Origin: Gammaproteobacteria bacterium
GTDB taxonomy: Bacteria; Pseudomonadota; Gammaproteobacteria; UBA4575
Assembly (NCBI GenBank): GCA_014075255.1
Contig: CP046178.1
Coordinates: 1,568,894 to 1,632,893, forward strand
Length of the DNA stretch: 64,000 nt
Reading direction: 5' to 3'
The notes below the pieces were generated by a model. It did not search any database. It was not told where the DNA came from and saw only the letters and a list, made by a program, of their open reading frames with translations. A program made the translations under genes and the position numbers. Below are positions 51,882 through 61,941 of the stretch, piece by piece. Numbering within the stretch: position 1 is the first letter of the stretch; each line of letters opens with the position of its first letter.

Positions 51882-53411
51882 TCAGGCTAGGAACAGTTTA
51901 TAGACCGGATTAGTTGATTCTTCCCAATACCGATAACCTAGTTTTTCTAGAAACTCATCAAAACGAGTACGTTGCGATACGGGAACTTGTATACCTACCA
52001 AAACGCGACCATATGCCGCCCCATGATTACGATAGTGAAATAAGCTTATATTCCAATCGTGACTGATAGTTTCTAAAAACTTTAACAAAGCGCCTGGACG
52101 CTCGGGAAATTCGAATCTAAACAGTATTTCGTCTTTAATTTCTGAACAATGACCGCCCACCATATGACGTAAATGCAAAATCGCCATTTCATTTTCTGAG
52201 ATATCCAAAGCAGAATAACCATCGGAATTCATGGTTTGCAACAATTGCTGCTTTTCCTGATCCGCATTCTCGACCCTCACTCCGACAAATATATGCGCAG
52301 CGCGATTATCCGCATAACGATAATTAAATTCGGTAATGCCGCGTGAACCCAAGATTCGACAAAATTTTAAGAAACTACCTGGCTGCTCAGGAATGGTGAC
52401 CGCAAATAAACATTCGCGACGTTCCCCAAGTTCAGCGCGTTCCGCAATATGACGCAAACGATCAAAATTAACGTTTGCCCCGCAATTAATTCCAATTAAC
52501 GTTTGTTTAGCAATCTTTTCGCCGTGAGCATTTCCTCTAGCGATGTATTGCTTAATGCCCGCTAAAGACAATGCGCCTGCAGGCTCAACCAAAGAGCGAG
52601 TTTCATCAAATATATCTTTAATCCCGGCACAGATTTCATCTGTACTGACTAGCAATACTTCGTCAATAAGATCTTTTGCTATTTCAAAGGTCTTTTCACC
52701 TATCTTCCTCACCGCTACACCATCTGCGAAAATACCTACTTGGCCCAAATCCACCCTTTTATTGGCCTTAAGCGCAGCATGCATAGTCGGCGCATCTTGC
52801 GGTTCGACTCCAATAATTTTTATTTCCGGTCGATAATATTTGATATATGCGGCCATACCTGCCACTAAACCACCACCACCTATTGCAATGAAAATGGCAT
52901 CAATAGGTTCAGGATGTTGTTTCAGTATCTCCATGGCAACCGTGCCCTGCCCAGCAATTACATCCTCATCATCATAGGGATGCACATAGCTAAGATTTTG
53001 TTGCTCAGCCAATTGCAATGAATACTGATATGCCTCGTCATAGGTGTCTCCAAATAACACTGCTTTGCCACCTAATCTCGTAACCGATTCAACTTTAATG
53101 CTTGGAGTCGTCGTTGGCATGACTATAGTTGCAGGAATTCCAAGCTTGTTTGCAGCTAACGCCACACCTTGCGCATGATTACCGGCAGACGCAGCAATTA
53201 CACCTTGGTTACGTTCTTCTTCGGTTAAGTGTGCAATTTTGTTATAGGCACCCCTTAGTTTGAAAGAAAATACACTTTGCTGATCTTCCCGCTTTAGAAA
53301 TATTTTATTTCCAAGACGCGCAGAAACGACTTTTGCGTAATCAAGTGGTGACTCAATTGCCACATCATAGACGCGTGCGCTTTCTATATTTTTTATTAGT
53401 TGCTCGTTCAC
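51882..53411 (-). CDS. ilvA: Threonine ammonia-lyase, biosynthetic (IlvA)
   Basis: PLP enzyme converting threonine to 2-oxobutanoate, the first step of isoleucine synthesis. 509 residues. PLP lysine in VFSFKLRGAYNK (K51), glycine loop AIGGGGLVAG, and two C-terminal ACT-like regulatory domains (about 325-400 and 420-509; FAVTIPEQPGSFLKF and FRFEFPERPGALLKF), as in the isoleucine-inhibited biosynthetic form. Divergent from rpiA. Confidence 0.95.
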   Translation of the reverse strand: MNEQLIKNIESARVYDVAIESPLDYAKVVSARLGNKIFLKREDQQSVFSFKLRGAYNKIAHLTEEERNQGVIAASAGNHAQGVALAANKLGIPATIVMPTTTPSIKVESVTRLGGKAVLFGDTYDEAYQYSLQLAEQQNLSYVHPYDDEDVIAGQGTVAMEILKQHPEPIDAIFIAIGGGGLVAGMAAYIKYYRPEIKIIGVEPQDAPTMHAALKANKRVDLGQVGIFADGVAVRKIGEKTFEIAKDLIDEVLLVSTDEICAGIKDIFDETRSLVEPAGALSLAGIKQYIARGNAHGEKIAKQTLIGINCGANVNFDRLRHIAERAELGERRECLFAVTIPEQPGSFLKFCRILGSRGITEFNYRYADNRAAHIFVGVRVENADQEKQQLLQTMNSDGYSALDISENEMAILHLRHMVGGHCSEIKDEILFRFEFPERPGALLKFLETISHDWNISLFHYRNHGAAYGRVLVGIQVPVSQRTRFDEFLEKLGYRYWEESTNPVYKLFLA

Positions 53412-53554
53412 TTTCTTGATCCACTTTTCTGAGTTCGTTATTTTGGCCTATTTTTAGCCATTCGAGTCTTAATATGAAATTCTTATTCGCTAAATTTACG
53501 ATGCTTTTGGCAGCGACTGTGGGTATTATTCAATAAAACCAAGTCGATACATAC

Positions 53555-54208
53555 ATGTCATTAGAAAAAAAGAAACAAATTGCTGCTGAAGCCGCGCTAG
53601 ATTATATCCAACTTAATGATGTTGTCGGTGTAGGCACTGGATCCACTGCAAATTACTTTATTGATGGTCTTGCAAAGCTTAAAGGTAAAATAGAAGGTGC
53701 CGTAGCAAGCTCTGTAGCGTCTTCTGAGCGATTAAAACAACATGGCATAGCTGTGTTGGATTCAAATAGTGTTGCATCGCTACCAATCTATGTAGATGGC
53801 GCAGACGAGACCACAATGCATAAACATTTAATCAAAGGCGGCGGTGGCGCGCATACGCGTGAAAAAATTGTTGCAGCGATCTGCGAAAAATTTATTTGTA
53901 TCGCGGATGATTCAAAATTAGTCGATGTATTAGGTGATTTTCCTCTACCTATAGAAGTTATTCCAATGGCACGCAGCTATGTTGCTCGACAATTAGTAAA
54001 ATTGGGTGGAGCTCCAGAATTACGTGAAGACTTTAAAACCGATAACGACAACCTTATTTTGGATGTACATAACCTTGAGATACTGAACCCAATAGAGATG
54101 GAGAAGCAGTTAAATAACTTAGCAGGGGTTGTCACAGTAGGTATTTTTGCAATTCGCCCTGCAGATGTACTTATTCTCGGCACCGACCAAGGAGCTGAAA
54201 CATCTTAG
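53555..54208 (+). CDS. rpiA: Ribose-5-phosphate isomerase A
   Basis: Interconverts ribulose-5-phosphate and ribose-5-phosphate in the pentose phosphate pathway. 217 residues. Motifs: [34 protein letters not shown] (catalytic acid region) and [16 protein letters not shown]. The rpiA/ilvA divergent pair is conserved in Pseudomonas. Confidence 0.96.
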   Translation: MSLEKKKQIAAEAALDYIQLNDVVGVGTGSTANYFIDGLAKLKGKIEGAVASSVASSERLKQHGIAVLDSNSVASLPIYVDGADETTMHKHLIKGGGGAHTREKIVAAICEKFICIADDSKLVDVLGDFPLPIEVIPMARSYVARQLVKLGGAPELREDFKTDNDNLILDVHNLEILNPIEMEKQLNNLAGVVTVGIFAIRPADVLILGTDQGAETS

Positions 54209-54255
54209 GCTAAAAGGACTCTAACCTCAGAATACTGAATTTTTTGGAGAATTTC

Positions 54256-54681
54256 ATGAATATAAAAATTGCACTATATTTATTATTGGCATGTTGCGTA
54301 TTCTTTATCCCTAGCCATGCCAAAACACCCCCTGAACCAGAAGCCTATGTCTACATCATCAGCCCCGTAAATGGAGAAGTCGTAAACAGCCCGGTATTAG
54401 TAAAGTTTGGATTGCGAGGCATGGGTATTGCACCTGCCGGAGCCGAAATAAAAAATACTGGCCATCATCATTTATTAATAGATGTACAAGTTTTACCGGA
54501 TACGACTAAACCCATTCCCTCTGATGAAAACCATGTACACTTTGGCAAAGGGCAAACAGAAGCATTAGTAGAACTTTCGCCGGGTACACACTCAATGCAG
54601 CTTTTATTTGCTGATTTTGTACATATCCCTCACGATCCTATTATTCTATCTAAGCCAATTATAATTCATGTAGCTGAGTGA
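54256..54681 (+). CDS. Exported DUF4399 protein
   Basis: 141 residues from ATG at 54256, preceded by GGAG at 54246-54249. Signal peptide ends near SHA. The mature part has the DUF4399 pattern: VYIISPVNGEVVNSPVLVKFGLRGMGIAPAG, then NTGHHHLLID and HVHFGKGQTEALVELSPGTH. Histidine clusters suggest metal binding, but this is inference. Function of the family unknown to me. Confidence 0.8.
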   Translation: MNIKIALYLLLACCVFFIPSHAKTPPEPEAYVYIISPVNGEVVNSPVLVKFGLRGMGIAPAGAEIKNTGHHHLLIDVQVLPDTTKPIPSDENHVHFGKGQTEALVELSPGTHSMQLLFADFVHIPHDPIILSKPIIIHVAE

Positions 54682-54688
54682 AGCATTT

Positions 54689-55436
54689 TTGAAATCTTTT
54701 CGCCAACGCCTGCAAGCAGGTGAAGTTTTATTAAGCACCCTGGTTTCATTTCCAAGCCCTGAGGTTGTTGAGTTACTTTCAAAGCTAAATTTTGATTGGC
54801 TGTTTATCGATGGCGAACACGGTCCTTTTGGCACGCTTGAAATGCAAAGAATGCTGCAAGCAGCGGGTAATAATTGCCCATGTTTAATACGTGTTCCTAG
54901 CAATGATCTGGTTTACATCAAACAAGCTTTAGACATCGGTGCGGCTGGCATCATTGTTCCGCAAATTAATAATGCAGAAGAAGCCCAAGCAGCCGTCCGT
55001 GCAGCCAAATATCCAACACAAGGTAATCGTGGAGTTGGCTTAGCGCGCGCATGAATATGGGATATCGTTTACTGACTATTTAACCAAAGCAGATAATGAA
55101 ACCTGTGTGGTGATACAGGCTGAAACGCGTGGTGCTATTGAGCACATAGAAGAAATTGTTGCGATCAAAGATGTCGATGCAATTTTAATAGGCCCTTATG
55201 ATTTATCAGCCAATCTTGGCTATACAGGCGAGATTACACATCCGGAAGTAGTTGCAGCTATTGATAAAGTTGAATCTGCATGCAAACAAGTAGGCGTAAA
55301 ACTAGGTTATTTTGGGGTGAATGCGGAATCAGTGCTTCCCTATAGGGAAAAAGGCTTCACACTGCTTACTATTGGCGTAGATAGTTTATTCGTTTTGAAT
55401 AGCGCACAACTGCTTTTAGATGAAATGAACGCTTAA
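54689..55436 (+). pseudogene. HpcH/HpaI-type aldolase gene with a frameshift
   Basis: Class II aldolase of the HpcH/HpaI family (4-hydroxy-2-oxovalerate or similar aldol cleavage). The first part (TTG start, 54689-55054) has LLSTLVSFPSPEVVELL, WLFIDGEHGPF (metal/active-site region), VPSNDLVYIKQALDIGAAGIIVPQ and GNRGVGLARA, then a stop. The second part continues in another frame from about 55053 (EYGISFTDYLTK, VIQAETRGAIEHI, AILIGPYDLSANLG). Restoring one GC unit in the tract GCGCGCGC (55043-55050) would give LARAHEYG and a single frame. It could be a real pseudogene, a slippage switch or an assembly error. Confidence 0.85.
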
Positions 55437-55449
55437 ATTCAATCTGATC

Positions 55450-55827
55450 ATGTCTCGTAAACTAGAAATAACGATTAACGAACATAAAATATTCGCAAGC
55501 TTACGCAACACTGCCACAGCAAATGCAGTTTATGCTGCTTTACCGTTTGCATCGAATGTGCAAACTTGGGGTGATGAAGTTTATTTCTCAACTCCTGTGT
55601 CCCATCAAATCTTAGAAAACGATGCCAAAGATGTTGTTGAATTAGGTGAGCTCGCATTTTGGGTAGAAGGTGATTGCATTGCTATAGGCTTTGGCCCCAC
55701 TCCTATTTCTCAAGCTGATGAAATAAGACTTGCAGCTCGCATCAATATTTGGGCAGATACTGATTATGATTTAACCGCACTGAAAGATGTGCAATCGGGT
55801 GATGCAATTAAGCTTGAACTTAGATAA
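55450..55827 (+). CDS. Cyclophilin-like fold protein (TM1367 type)
   Basis: 125-residue protein with the small cyclophilin-like barrel of the COG2164/DUF3830 type: NAVYAALPFASNVQTWGDEVYFSTPV, then GELAFWVEGDCIAIGFGPTPIS. True proline isomerase active-site residues are not evident. Function unknown. It follows the broken aldolase gene by 13 bp and may share its transcript. Confidence 0.75.
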   Translation: MSRKLEITINEHKIFASLRNTATANAVYAALPFASNVQTWGDEVYFSTPVSHQILENDAKDVVELGELAFWVEGDCIAIGFGPTPISQADEIRLAARINIWADTDYDLTALKDVQSGDAIKLELR

Positions 55828-55831
55828 AGCA

Positions 55832-56188
55832 TTAGCTTGTAGCGATAAATTTGCTACGGATCATACGGTAAATTATCAGCGCAACGATTATTCCCAATAA
55901 ATCTGCTGCAAAATCATACATACTGAATACCCGTCTAGGCACATAAAGATGTAACACTTCAATCGCTAAACCAAACACCGCCATTACCAGCGCGGTGGTA
56001 AAAAAAGGCTTACTGAATTTGTATGCAAACAACAATAAAATGGATAAAAGGAAAAATGTTCCAAAATGAGCAAGTTTGTCCAAATTTTTTATCGAATAGC
56101 TAACCGAACCTGGCATCGATGATAAAACTGCAACGGCTATAGCTACTATCCAAAATATTACCTTCACATAACTTTGTTTTATCCGCAT
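55832..56188 (-). CDS. VanZ-like membrane protein
   Basis: 118 residues with about four membrane segments and the VanZ-family pattern: SMPGSVSYSIKNLDKLAHFGTFFLLSILLL, EVLHLYVPRRVFSMYDFAADLLGI. The family includes a teicoplanin-resistance protein, but most members have no known role. Stop codons are 4 bp apart with the convergent 55450 gene. Confidence 0.8.
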   Translation of the reverse strand: MRIKQSYVKVIFWIVAIAVAVLSSMPGSVSYSIKNLDKLAHFGTFFLLSILLLFAYKFSKPFFTTALVMAVFGLAIEVLHLYVPRRVFSMYDFAADLLGIIVALIIYRMIRSKFIATS

Positions 56189-56307
56189 AACTTTTATAAT
56201 TTTACATCAACCAAGTATTTATAGACCGAACATGTAGCAGATGGTTTCAATAATCAATTCATGCCCTAGCACCTTCTACCACCCACCATACAAGACTCTT
56301 TCAAACT

Positions 56308-57489
56308 GTGAAAATCGCACATAAATTCTCATATGTAATAGGCGCAATCTTCATGGCTGCAGCAATAGTCGTTTTTACCTGGCTACCTTCATATGTAGAA
56401 AAATCGAGAAATCGAGTATTGCCTAGTGTAGATGCAGAGATTCCAGCTGAAACGAAAATACTACACCAATCGTTATTCATTGCAGATTTACATAGCGATT
56501 CACTATTGTGGAACCGTAATTTAGCCAAAAAATCGGACTACGGACATGTAGACATCCCACGTTTAATCGAAGGCAATATTGGACTACAAGTTTTTTCAGT
56601 CGTCACGAAGACACCCAAGAACCTTAATTTAATTAAAAACTCTGATGATACGGACAACATCACCTTACTTGCTATCGCACAGCTGTGGCCAATTGAATCT
56701 TGGTTTAGCTTATTTGAACGAGCCAACTACCAAGCAAAAAAACTACATCGTGTAGCGGATCATTCAGAAGGTGATTTTCACTTAATTGAAAATCAACAAG
56801 ATTTTAAAAACTACTTGCAAAAACGTGAAAATAATCCTCACATTACTGCAGGGCTACTTAGCCTTGAGGGCGCACACGCATTAGAAGGAAAACTTGAAAA
56901 TTTAGATAACTTATTTAAGGCAGGATTCAGGGTCATTGGCTTCGCACATTTTTTTGATAATGCGTTGGGCGGATCAGCGCATGGAATCAATAAAGGGGGG
57001 ATTACAAAATTTGGTAAACAGGTGCTAAAACGCATGGATGAGCTAAATATATTTATCGATATATCACATGCTTCTCCTTTGTTAATAGAGGATATTTTCA
57101 CCTTAAGTAAACGCCCTATTTTAGCCACTCACACCGGTGTGCAAACGGTTTGCGCCTCTGCATCAAAAAGAAATTTAACCGACAAACAAATTACGCGAGT
57201 TGCCGCATCAGGTGGTTTAATCGGGATTGGCTTTTGGCCCACAGCCACGTGCAATAAAAGCATAGCTGGCATCGTGCAACCCATCCGCTATGTAAGCGAC
57301 CTAGTGGGAATTGATTATGTTGGTCTCGGGTCCGATTTTGATGGCAATGTACTGGTACCCTTCACTTCATCAAGTATCGAGCAACTTACCCATGCACTAA
57401 CTCAAGCTGGATTTAGCGAACCACAAGTACACAAAATAATGGGTGGAAACCTGAAAAGACTTTTTTTAGAATATTTACCTAGCATATAG
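56308..57489 (+). CDS. Membrane dipeptidase, peptidase family M19
   Basis: Zinc dipeptidase of the renal dipeptidase family. 393 residues from a GTG start; an N-terminal hydrophobic segment (about 9-27) anchors or exports it. Metal ligands: ADLHSDSL (HxD), SLEGAHALEG (bridging Glu), DISHAS (His) and ILATHTG (His). GIDYVGLGSDFDG near the C-terminus is characteristic. Confidence 0.9.
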   Translation: MKIAHKFSYVIGAIFMAAAIVVFTWLPSYVEKSRNRVLPSVDAEIPAETKILHQSLFIADLHSDSLLWNRNLAKKSDYGHVDIPRLIEGNIGLQVFSVVTKTPKNLNLIKNSDDTDNITLLAIAQLWPIESWFSLFERANYQAKKLHRVADHSEGDFHLIENQQDFKNYLQKRENNPHITAGLLSLEGAHALEGKLENLDNLFKAGFRVIGFAHFFDNALGGSAHGINKGGITKFGKQVLKRMDELNIFIDISHASPLLIEDIFTLSKRPILATHTGVQTVCASASKRNLTDKQITRVAASGGLIGIGFWPTATCNKSIAGIVQPIRYVSDLVGIDYVGLGSDFDGNVLVPFTSSSIEQLTHALTQAGFSEPQVHKIMGGNLKRLFLEYLPSI

Positions 57490-57510
57490 ACCAAAAATAA
57501 ATCAGCTTCG

Positions 57511-57906
57511 TTATTTGTCGTTAACGTCTTTTGTAGCAGAGTAATTTTTGTCTTGGTAACGCTTATAAACCAATTCAGTCGCAACATCTGATAATAATTT
57601 TTTTGGATTTTCAGAGCAGCGCTTAATCACCAAATCTGTAAGTACATAAATATCTTCTCCCCAAGTAATGTCATAAACATCTTCGGATGTGAAATTTACT
57701 CCAGACATAAATCCTGAAAGCCACACAGCTCCGAGCTCCCTATAGCTTTCTTCTTCAGTTTTCATAGTGAATTCTGCGCATTGCATATTGCCCAAGCCAA
57801 TCGCTTCCCAATAACCCCCGCCATAAACTTCTGCGTATGCTACTGATGATTGGATAACATAAGCAGCAAATACAGTCATTGAAATTCTTTTAATACATTT
57901 ATTCAT
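57511..57906 (-). CDS. Exported protein, Rap1a/HdeA-like
   Basis: 131 residues from ATG at 57906, with a signal peptide (cleavage near VAYA). The mature part carries one early cysteine (NMQCAEF) and one late cysteine (IKRCSENPKKLLSD) around GAVWLSGFMSGVNF, similar to small periplasmic Rap1a/HdeA-like proteins with a single disulfide. This comparison is by pattern only. A longer frame to 57942 would overlap the upstream gene. Confidence 0.55.
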   Translation of the reverse strand: MNKCIKRISMTVFAAYVIQSSVAYAEVYGGGYWEAIGLGNMQCAEFTMKTEEESYRELGAVWLSGFMSGVNFTSEDVYDITWGEDIYVLTDLVIKRCSENPKKLLSDVATELVYKRYQDKNYSATKDVNDK

Positions 57907-57910
57907 ATTT

Positions 57911-58180
57911 TCACAAATGGCACCAATAAGGCGCATTTTCACCTTTACATTGTTCTTCAGATTCCATCAGAACACCTTCCCGATATGCATTAATTTTATC
58001 TAACAGTGGCCCACCAAACAAAGATAGTGCAATGTAAATAATTCCAATAACTAAGGAAAAATGCAAAATAATATTGTAGCTATTTTTTTTAACAGAAATA
58101 ACTTTTTTGTGCTGCAAAATAACCAATAAACCTGCGGCTACAGTCAAAATTACAACCACTAATAGAAACATACTTGGCAT
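57911..58180 (-). CDS. Small membrane protein, unknown
   Basis: 89 residues, two membrane segments (about 3-21 and 38-56), and a C-terminal periplasmic piece with two cysteines (EEQCKGENAPYWCHL). Unknown family. It ends 4 bp before the exported gene at 57906, so the two are probably co-transcribed. Confidence 0.6.
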   Translation of the reverse strand: MPSMFLLVVVILTVAAGLLVILQHKKVISVKKNSYNIILHFSLVIGIIYIALSLFGGPLLDKINAYREGVLMESEEQCKGENAPYWCHL

Positions 58181-58249
58181 TATATTATCGCTTGAATCAA
58201 TGATTAAACTTTACTACTGCAACGAACCTAAAATATACAAGTGCTACAT

Positions 58250-58849
58250 TCAAAAATCAGAAATATCACATTTCATTAAAATATTTTCAGAAAGGTTTCT
58301 GGAAACGAAAAATGAATGTGCTGTTAAATCTATTTCCTTTTCTTTAGAAAATCCGTACGACTCGTATAATTTTATTGCTGCAATATTATTTGCATATACG
58401 TGCAAGCTTAAACACTGAATTCCTTTTTGCAATGCTCTTTTAGCAGCATGGTCAAGTAATTGGCTCCCCAGACCTTGGCGTCGATATTTATCAGCCACAC
58501 CTAATGTGTTGATATACCAACTATTATCAATCTGATTATCAGAAAAATACCGCATCCATTGAACACGGTCTTCACTTAGTACGCTTTGTATTTCTGAAGT
58601 TAATTGATTTGAATCTGAATGATAGGAAAATACTAGTCCAGCGATGCTATTTTCATCTAGGACTAGATCTACATTTTTATACGAGTAGTTCGAATCTTCA
58701 GCAAGCACTAAAGCTAGATGTCGCAGTGCAAATAAATCAGGCACCAGTGAATCTAACAAGTACTCTATATGCCCATGACCAACTGAATTGATCCAACTAG
58801 CAATCTGATCACAATCTTGTAACTGGCCCGTTTTAAATTGAATCGACAT
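58250..58849 (-). CDS. GNAT-family N-acetyltransferase
   Basis: 199 residues with a C-terminal GNAT fold: acetyl-CoA loop DKYRRQGLGSQLLDHAAKRAL (motif A), followed by LSLHVYANNIAAIKLYESYGFSKEKEID (motif B). Tyr near the end of motif B is the usual acid. Substrate not predictable. Confidence 0.88.
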   Translation of the reverse strand: MSIQFKTGQLQDCDQIASWINSVGHGHIEYLLDSLVPDLFALRHLALVLAEDSNYSYKNVDLVLDENSIAGLVFSYHSDSNQLTSEIQSVLSEDRVQWMRYFSDNQIDNSWYINTLGVADKYRRQGLGSQLLDHAAKRALQKGIQCLSLHVYANNIAAIKLYESYGFSKEKEIDLTAHSFFVSRNLSENILMKCDISDF

Positions 58850-58949
58850 GGTGAGTGCATTTTTGCAAAAAAATTACAAAAAACTCAAGCTTTTTGACTG
58901 GAAGATTTTAAATTTTTCAAGCTTCTGCAAATAAGCATTCCTTGAAAAC

Positions 58950-58978
58950 AACACTGCCCACATTAAGTGGGCAGTGTT
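58950..58978 (-). terminator. Hairpin terminator downstream of rpsI
   Basis: AACACTGCCCAC and GTGGGCAGTGTT pair perfectly over 12 bp with a 5-base loop (58950-58978). On the minus strand TTGTTTT follows. It lies about 50 bp after the rpsI stop, so it most likely ends the rplM-rpsI transcript; the T-run is short. Confidence 0.75.
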
Positions 58979-59029
58979 TCAAAAAATAACTTGCTAATAA
59001 CTTGAAGATTGAAGCAAGTAATAATTGCT

Positions 59030-59422
59030 TTAACGCTTTGAGTACTGCTCTTTCTTACGAGCTTTACGTAAGCCAACTTTTTTACGTTCAACTTCACGAG
59101 CATCGCGAGTAAGGAAGCCACTTTTGCGTAATGGTGAACGAAGCTCTTCATTGTATTTTAATAACGCACGTGCGATTCCTAGTCGAATTGCACCCGCTTG
59201 ACCATTTGGGCCACCACCTTTAACCATAATATTAAGGTCAAAAGAGTCTGATGTTTCGGTAACTTCAAATGGTTGTCGAATAATCATGCGTGATGTCTTT
59301 CTACCAAAATAAACATCATCGGCACGCGTATTAATGGTGATTGTGCCCGAACCCGGCTTCATGTAAACACGAGCCGTTGAGCTCTTTCTTCGTCCGGTGC
59401 CATAAAATTGTTCTAATGCCAT
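59030..59422 (-). CDS. rpsI: 30S ribosomal protein S9
   Basis: 130-residue ribosomal protein whose C-terminal tail (KKEQYSKR) reaches the P-site tRNA. Family blocks: [45 protein letters not shown] and [18 protein letters not shown]. Ten bp after rplM. Confidence 0.98.
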   Translation of the reverse strand: MALEQFYGTGRRKSSTARVYMKPGSGTITINTRADDVYFGRKTSRMIIRQPFEVTETSDSFDLNIMVKGGGPNGQAGAIRLGIARALLKYNEELRSPLRKSGFLTRDAREVERKKVGLRKARKKEQYSKR

Positions 59423-59432
59423 TTCTATAAAC

Positions 59433-59870
59433 CTATATATCTAAAACTTGTGGCTGTTGTGCAGCGTGATTGTGTTCAGGACCAGCATATACTTTTAATT
59501 TTCTAAACATGGCTCGACCTAGTGGATTTTTTGGCAACATGCCTTTAACCGCAGTTTCTAGTACTCGCGTCGGGTGTTTTTCCAACATTTCACCTAAAGG
59601 AACTGATTTAAGGTTACCCACATAGCCGGTATGCTTGTGGTACATCTTGCCTGCAAGCTTATTGCCAGTAACACGTACTTTTTCAGCATTAATCACAACG
59701 ATACAGTCACCTGTATCTACGTGAGGAGTATAAATAGGCTTGTGCTTACCTTTTAGTCTTTTGGCAATCTCACTCGCTAAGCGCCCAAGGGTCTTATCGG
59801 TAGCATCTACTAGAAACCAGTCTCTTTCTACTTCTGCTGGTTTGGCGCTTACAGTACTGGTAGTTAACAT
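59433..59870 (-). CDS. rplM: 50S ribosomal protein L13
   Basis: 145-residue early-assembly protein of the large subunit. Family blocks: [48 protein letters not shown], and [32 protein letters not shown]. First gene of the rplM-rpsI operon. Confidence 0.98.
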   Translation of the reverse strand: MLTTSTVSAKPAEVERDWFLVDATDKTLGRLASEIAKRLKGKHKPIYTPHVDTGDCIVVINAEKVRVTGNKLAGKMYHKHTGYVGNLKSVPLGEMLEKHPTRVLETAVKGMLPKNPLGRAMFRKLKVYAGPEHNHAAQQPQVLDI

Positions 59871-60042
59871 CTTATTTCTTCTACTGTTTTATATCTGGTT
59901 TATTCTGGAGACTTATATCTCAGGAAAGGCGCGAAATACTATCGAACTACGCCCATGCTTACAAGGAAATCGAGGCCTACTTAGCTAACTATTTGGCTAT
60001 ACATTCCTATTTCTGGCCATTTCTCGCCTATTTTCTTAGGGC

Positions 60043-60075
60043 AAAAAAAAGCGCGGAAACTTGCGTACCGCGCTT
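60043..60075 (-). terminator. Rho-independent terminator of the ferredoxin-like gene
   Basis: On the minus strand AAGCGCGG (60075-60068) pairs with CCGCGCTT (60056-60049), followed by an unbroken run of T (60050-60043). It ends transcripts from the gene at 60246-60551 before they reach rplM. The surrounding 375-bp gap (59871-60245) also has a short hairpin, ATCTACT/AGTAGAT, at 60084-60100; no gene is seen. Confidence 0.9.
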
Positions 60076-60245
60076 AATAATATATCTACTAGAAGTAGAT
60101 GGAGGAGTTCTGAAGCTTTAACGGCTATCAGAATATGTGTATGTTCTAATATTCTTCTATTATTGTCAACTAATATTGTAGCTAATTGTTGCTATATATA
60201 GCGTTATTGCCGGTAGTTGTATCTATCTTGAGATAAATAATAATT

Positions 60246-60551
60246 TTAAATTTTTAACCTTTCGACAATTTCACCATGCATCAAGTGCTTAGTGATTATT
60301 TCATCCAAATCTTCTTCATTCGTATAGCGATACCAAACTCCATCTGGATATACCACGGCAACGGGCCCTTCATCACAACGATCTAAGCAACCAGCCTGAT
60401 TAACGCGTACCCCACCCTGACCCGATATACCCAGTTCTTTGGTTTTAGTTTTAGCATAAGTTCGGAGTTCTGCTGCATCATGATCTTGGCAACAGGCCTT
60501 GTCTTCACGTTCATTCACGCACATAAACAAGTGACGTTTGTAATAAGACAT
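60246..60551 (-). CDS. Thioredoxin-like [2Fe-2S] ferredoxin
   Basis: 101-residue protein with the thioredoxin-like [2Fe-2S] fold: KRHLFMCVNEREDKACCQDHD, later VRVNQAGCLDRCDEGPVAVVYPDGVWY. The Cys pattern (one early cysteine, then CLDRC) fits the (2Fe-2S) ferredoxins of the Aquifex Fd4/NuoE type. The electron partner is unknown. Confidence 0.88.
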   Translation of the reverse strand: MSYYKRHLFMCVNEREDKACCQDHDAAELRTYAKTKTKELGISGQGGVRVNQAGCLDRCDEGPVAVVYPDGVWYRYTNEEDLDEIITKHLMHGEIVERLKI

Positions 60552-60697
60552 CTTTTATACCTTTATCGATTTGCCCTTCTTAATTTATATAGGGCAAACT
60601 ACTTGGTGATTAAACTTTCATAATTGTATCAAGACAGGATTCTCCACCCATTTCCTAGTTGGGCCAAGAACGTTTTTAAAAGCATACCTAAATATAG

Positions 60698-61921
60698 ATG
60701 CCTAAACCTATGTCGATAGCCGAGAATATAAGCAAGCAAGAGATCATTACGGCTGCAGACCAGTGTGTGCTGTGTGGCTTATGTTTACCTCATTGCCCCA
60801 CCTATGCAATTGCAAAAACGGAGCCGGAATCACCTAGAGGCCGCATCGCACTCGTGCGTGCATTATATGAAGAGCAATTAGATGCAAGTGAATCCATAAG
60901 TTCACACCTGGATCATTGCCTTACGTGTATGAGTTGCGAACGCGTATGCCCCGCAAATGTTGACTATGAAAAAATTATTGATGCAGGTCGTGCGATAACT
61001 CGCAAGCAGCGTAATTCACTAACACAGTCTCTGCTATTGTTTATATTAAGCAGTATTAGCGTACGAAAAATTACAAAAATGTGTATTTCAATTTTTCAAT
61101 CGCTTGGTTTATATGGTTTATTTTCAAGTATCCGTTTATTTAACTTACTGCCTGAAACCTCAATTAGCATTCCGAACAATAATATAGATAGCAGCAGTAG
61201 CGGCCCCAAGGTAGCCATCATTAACTCATGTGCTGCTGATCTTATTAATGACCAAACAATTAAGTCGGCAGCGTTAATTTTATCTAAATTAGGATGCAAT
61301 GTTATTCCGCAGAAACAGACTCAATGTTGTGGCGCACTACATCAACACACAGGTAATCTAAAAACCGCAGAGTCATTAAGAGAAGATTTTTTACACTCCC
61401 TTGAGACGCAAAAATTAGATCACGTAGTCAGCTTAGCAACAGGTTGTGGTGCACAGATCAAACGCTACTCAAATTTTGATGAGTCGCCCAGTACAAACGA
61501 TCTTGTTAATAAACTTATAGACGTAAATGATCTTGTATTACAGCAGCTAAATATAAACGACCTAACATTCAAACCTCTCGCAGAAATAGTTTATCTACAT
61601 AAGCCTTGCTCGCAACAACAAATAACAAACGATCCTAAAGCTGTAGAGCGCTTGCTACAATTTATTCCTGATATTGAAATCATTCATTTTGAAGATCAGT
61701 TGGCATGCTGTGGTGCCGGAGGGATGAATACCATCACGGAAGAAAAAATTGCAGATCAACTTATTGAAAATAAAATTCATGAGATAAAAAGCTCTTCAGC
61801 AAATTATCTTGTAAGCAGTAATATTGGCTGTGTATTGCACCTCCATTCACAGCTAAAGCGCAAAAATATCGACACACAGGTTTGCCACCCCATCACATTA
61901 CTCGCACAACAGATGCTATAA
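60698..61921 (+). CDS. Glycolate oxidase iron-sulfur subunit-like protein (GlcF type)
   Basis: 407-residue protein with two [4Fe-4S] motifs near the N-terminus (CVLCGLCLPHCPTY and CLTCMSCERVCPANVDY) and two cysteine-rich CCG domains (QTQCCGALHQHTG, LACCGAGGMNTI). This is the GlcF/heterodisulfide reductase D-like architecture. glcD and glcE are not adjacent, so the natural partner is unclear. It lies immediately upstream of coq7 with overlap of the longer coq7 frame. Confidence 0.85.
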   Translation: MPKPMSIAENISKQEIITAADQCVLCGLCLPHCPTYAIAKTEPESPRGRIALVRALYEEQLDASESISSHLDHCLTCMSCERVCPANVDYEKIIDAGRAITRKQRNSLTQSLLLFILSSISVRKITKMCISIFQSLGLYGLFSSIRLFNLLPETSISIPNNNIDSSSSGPKVAIINSCAADLINDQTIKSAALILSKLGCNVIPQKQTQCCGALHQHTGNLKTAESLREDFLHSLETQKLDHVVSLATGCGAQIKRYSNFDESPSTNDLVNKLIDVNDLVLQQLNINDLTFKPLAEIVYLHKPCSQQQITNDPKAVERLLQFIPDIEIIHFEDQLACCGAGGMNTITEEKIADQLIENKIHEIKSSSANYLVSSNIGCVLHLHSQLKRKNIDTQVCHPITLLAQQML

Positions 61922-61941
61922 TTTCAAGAGAGATTAATTAT

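Noticed and set aside
58107-58418. 103-residue plus-strand frame overlapping the GNAT gene end and the small membrane gene start
   Set aside because: It overlaps genes on the other strand, has no recognisable family and no ribosome site.
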